Part shown: one piece after another, positions 63,151 through 64,000 of the stretch
Layout: every line of letters begins with the position of its first letter
How positions within the stretch are numbered: the first letter of the stretch is position 1
Assembly (NCBI GenBank): GCA_030848545.1
Contig: JAVDCA010000018.1
Coordinates: forward strand, 62,001 to 126,000
Reading direction: 5' to 3'
Origin: Astrobacterium formosum
GTDB taxonomy: Bacteria; Pseudomonadota; Alphaproteobacteria; Rhizobiales; Xanthobacteraceae
DNA length: 64,000 bases
Notes under the pieces: generated by a model
Seen by the model: only the letters and a program-made list of their open reading frames with translations
What the model was told of the DNA's origin: nothing
The model's database searches: none
Position numbers and translations under genes: made by a program

Positions 63151-64000
63151 TCAGGGCCAGAAATTCCGCTGCACACGGATCATGCCGGAAAACACGTCCT
63201 GGTCCTTCGCCTCGTAATCGCCCTTAGGCTTGCCGTTACCTGGTGCCAAGCCGGCATAGACCGCGCCGCTCTGGCTGGTCTCGAATTTCGAGTAGACCAG
63301 TTCGAGGCCCACATCGAGGTTCTTGACCGGGCTCCACATCGTCCGCGTGCCGGCCAGGTACATGTTCCAATCCGGATTGCAGTTCGTCATGTTGCCGCAG
63401 ATCGAGGTGGTTGCGGCGTCGTTGAAGTCGATGTTGACATAGGCACCGAACACCGAAGTGCGCAGGGCCGGCGTCCAGTGGTGCTCAAGACCGGCATTGA
63501 AGCCATACACCTTGGTCAAATTGAGACTCGACCCGGCGGTATAAATCGCGTCCGGAGCGAAGCCATCGAACACGGTCGAACCCTCGTAGATGCCGAAGGA
63601 CTGGTTCGTCTTGCCCAAGGCATAGAAGTTCATGCCCTCGGTATAAATGCCCTGGACGGTGAACCGGTCAGCCACGGCCCACGGCAGCTTGAACTGGGCG
63701 GCACCCTGGACGGCGAAGCCCCACTTGTCCGATGGAGAGCCGTTGCCTTCCAGGTAAAGGCCACCAGCATCTGCATAATAGGTTGCGCGCACCTGACGCG
63801 TTGCGACCGACAGCTGTGCCGAGCCCCAAGACTGACCGATACGCAGGTTGCCGACGATGTCCGGGACCTGCTGACCGCCATAGCGGGATGTGAACTTGCC
63901 GCCCGGAGTTACAAATCCGTCGTCCGCCGAATAGATGCCATTGCCGCGGCGGTGCGATGCATCTTCGATGGCGATCGTGGCACTGAAGCCGTTTCCGAAC
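63151..64000 (-). CDS. Rhizobial Porin_2 outer-membrane porin, C-terminal part
   Basis: The N terminus lies beyond the right edge, so only about 283 residues are present. The sequence alternates beta-strands with Gly/Asn/Asp-rich loops (QVPDIVGNLRIGQSWGSAQL, YADAGGLYLEGNGSPSDKWG) and ends in a hydrophobic strand VRVQ-RNFWP-type C terminus with terminal aromatic residues. This matches the alphaproteobacterial Porin_2 family of outer-membrane channels. The transcript would be read away from ilvC. Confidence 0.92.
   Translation of the reverse strand, partial: FGNGFSATIAIEDASHRRGNGIYSADDGFVTPGGKFTSRYGGQQVPDIVGNLRIGQSWGSAQLSVATRQVRATYYADAGGLYLEGNGSPSDKWGFAVQGAAQFKLPWAVADRFTVQGIYTEGMNFYALGKTNQSFGIYEGSTVFDGFAPDAIYTAGSSLNLTKVYGFNAGLEHHWTPALRTSVFGAYVNIDFNDAATTSICGNMTNCNPDWNMYLAGTRTMWSPVKNLDVGLELVYSKFETSQSGAVYAGLAPGNGKPKGDYEAKDQDVFSGMIRVQRNFWP

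Overview
The window is about 64 kb of GC-rich, densely coding DNA from an alphaproteobacterium, most likely of the order Hyphomicrobiales (Rhizobiales). The evidence is gene content: a C4-pathway 5-aminolevulinate synthase with an FNR/FixK-type box, a FixL/FixJ-like pair, an fumC / DUF4169 / ribbon-helix-helix / SspB / thyA neighbourhood, an orphan ParA, a polyhydroxyalkanoate-system protein, and a rhizobial type porin at the right edge. No prophage, CRISPR array, rRNA, tRNA or complete insertion sequence was seen; the mobile component consists of small palindromic repeats. Genus was not determined.

Layout. 0-6.5 kb: start of a HerA-like ATPase (cut by the left edge), a transporter-fused hybrid histidine kinase, and a divergent FixL-like kinase with a degraded ATPase domain followed by a FixJ-like regulator. 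6.6-16.5 kb: AbrB-type membrane protein, hemA with an anaerobic box, a coupled pepP / drug-efflux pair, a 71-residue orphan protein with its own terminator, prmA, a cluster of DnaA-box-like 9-mers, YihY/BrkB and isoprenylcysteine-methyltransferase-like membrane proteins, and an orphan ParA. 16.6-21.7 kb: a periplasmic redox set (tetraheme cytochrome c and two tandem Tat-exported flavoproteins) and an L,D-transpeptidase. 22-24.4 kb: small proteins and a HicAB toxin-antitoxin pair. 24.4-33.4 kb: a UvrD-type helicase with a palindromic repeat inside its reading frame, a thioesterase, a GlcD/D-lactate-dehydrogenase-type flavoprotein and a giant AsmA protein with a pentapeptide repeat tail.

33.4-45.2 kb: RHH and DUF4169 proteins, an AT-rich gap, fumC, a Fic protein whose start is overlapped by a perfect palindrome, sspB, a NitT/TauT-type ABC importer with two different permeases, and a TctAB pair lacking TctC. 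This looks like accessory cargo set into an otherwise conserved housekeeping neighbourhood. 45.3-51.4 kb: thyA, GNAT, folA, hflK, hflC, DUF2065 and a DegP-like protease, all on one strand, joining folate/thymidylate supply to membrane-protein quality control. 51.4-57.8 kb: a small membrane protein, DUF1015, a cytosolic molybdenum-cofactor / flavin-reductase pair, miaA, MsrQ and a DUF155 protein. 57.9-62.7 kb: the branched-chain amino acid genes ilvB, ilvN and ilvC, with a structured, terminator-bearing leader before ilvB and a MazEF-like toxin-antitoxin module between ilvN and ilvC. The right end is a rhizobial porin cut by the window edge.

The most unusual items are the flavoprotein/tetraheme set (apparently lacking the fumarate-binding residues of FccA), the ilvB leader, the degraded FixL-like kinase, the repeat inside the helicase, the DnaA-box cluster, and two perfect palindromes that lie on the starts of the Fic and MazE genes. 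All assignments come from reading the sequence; no database search was run.
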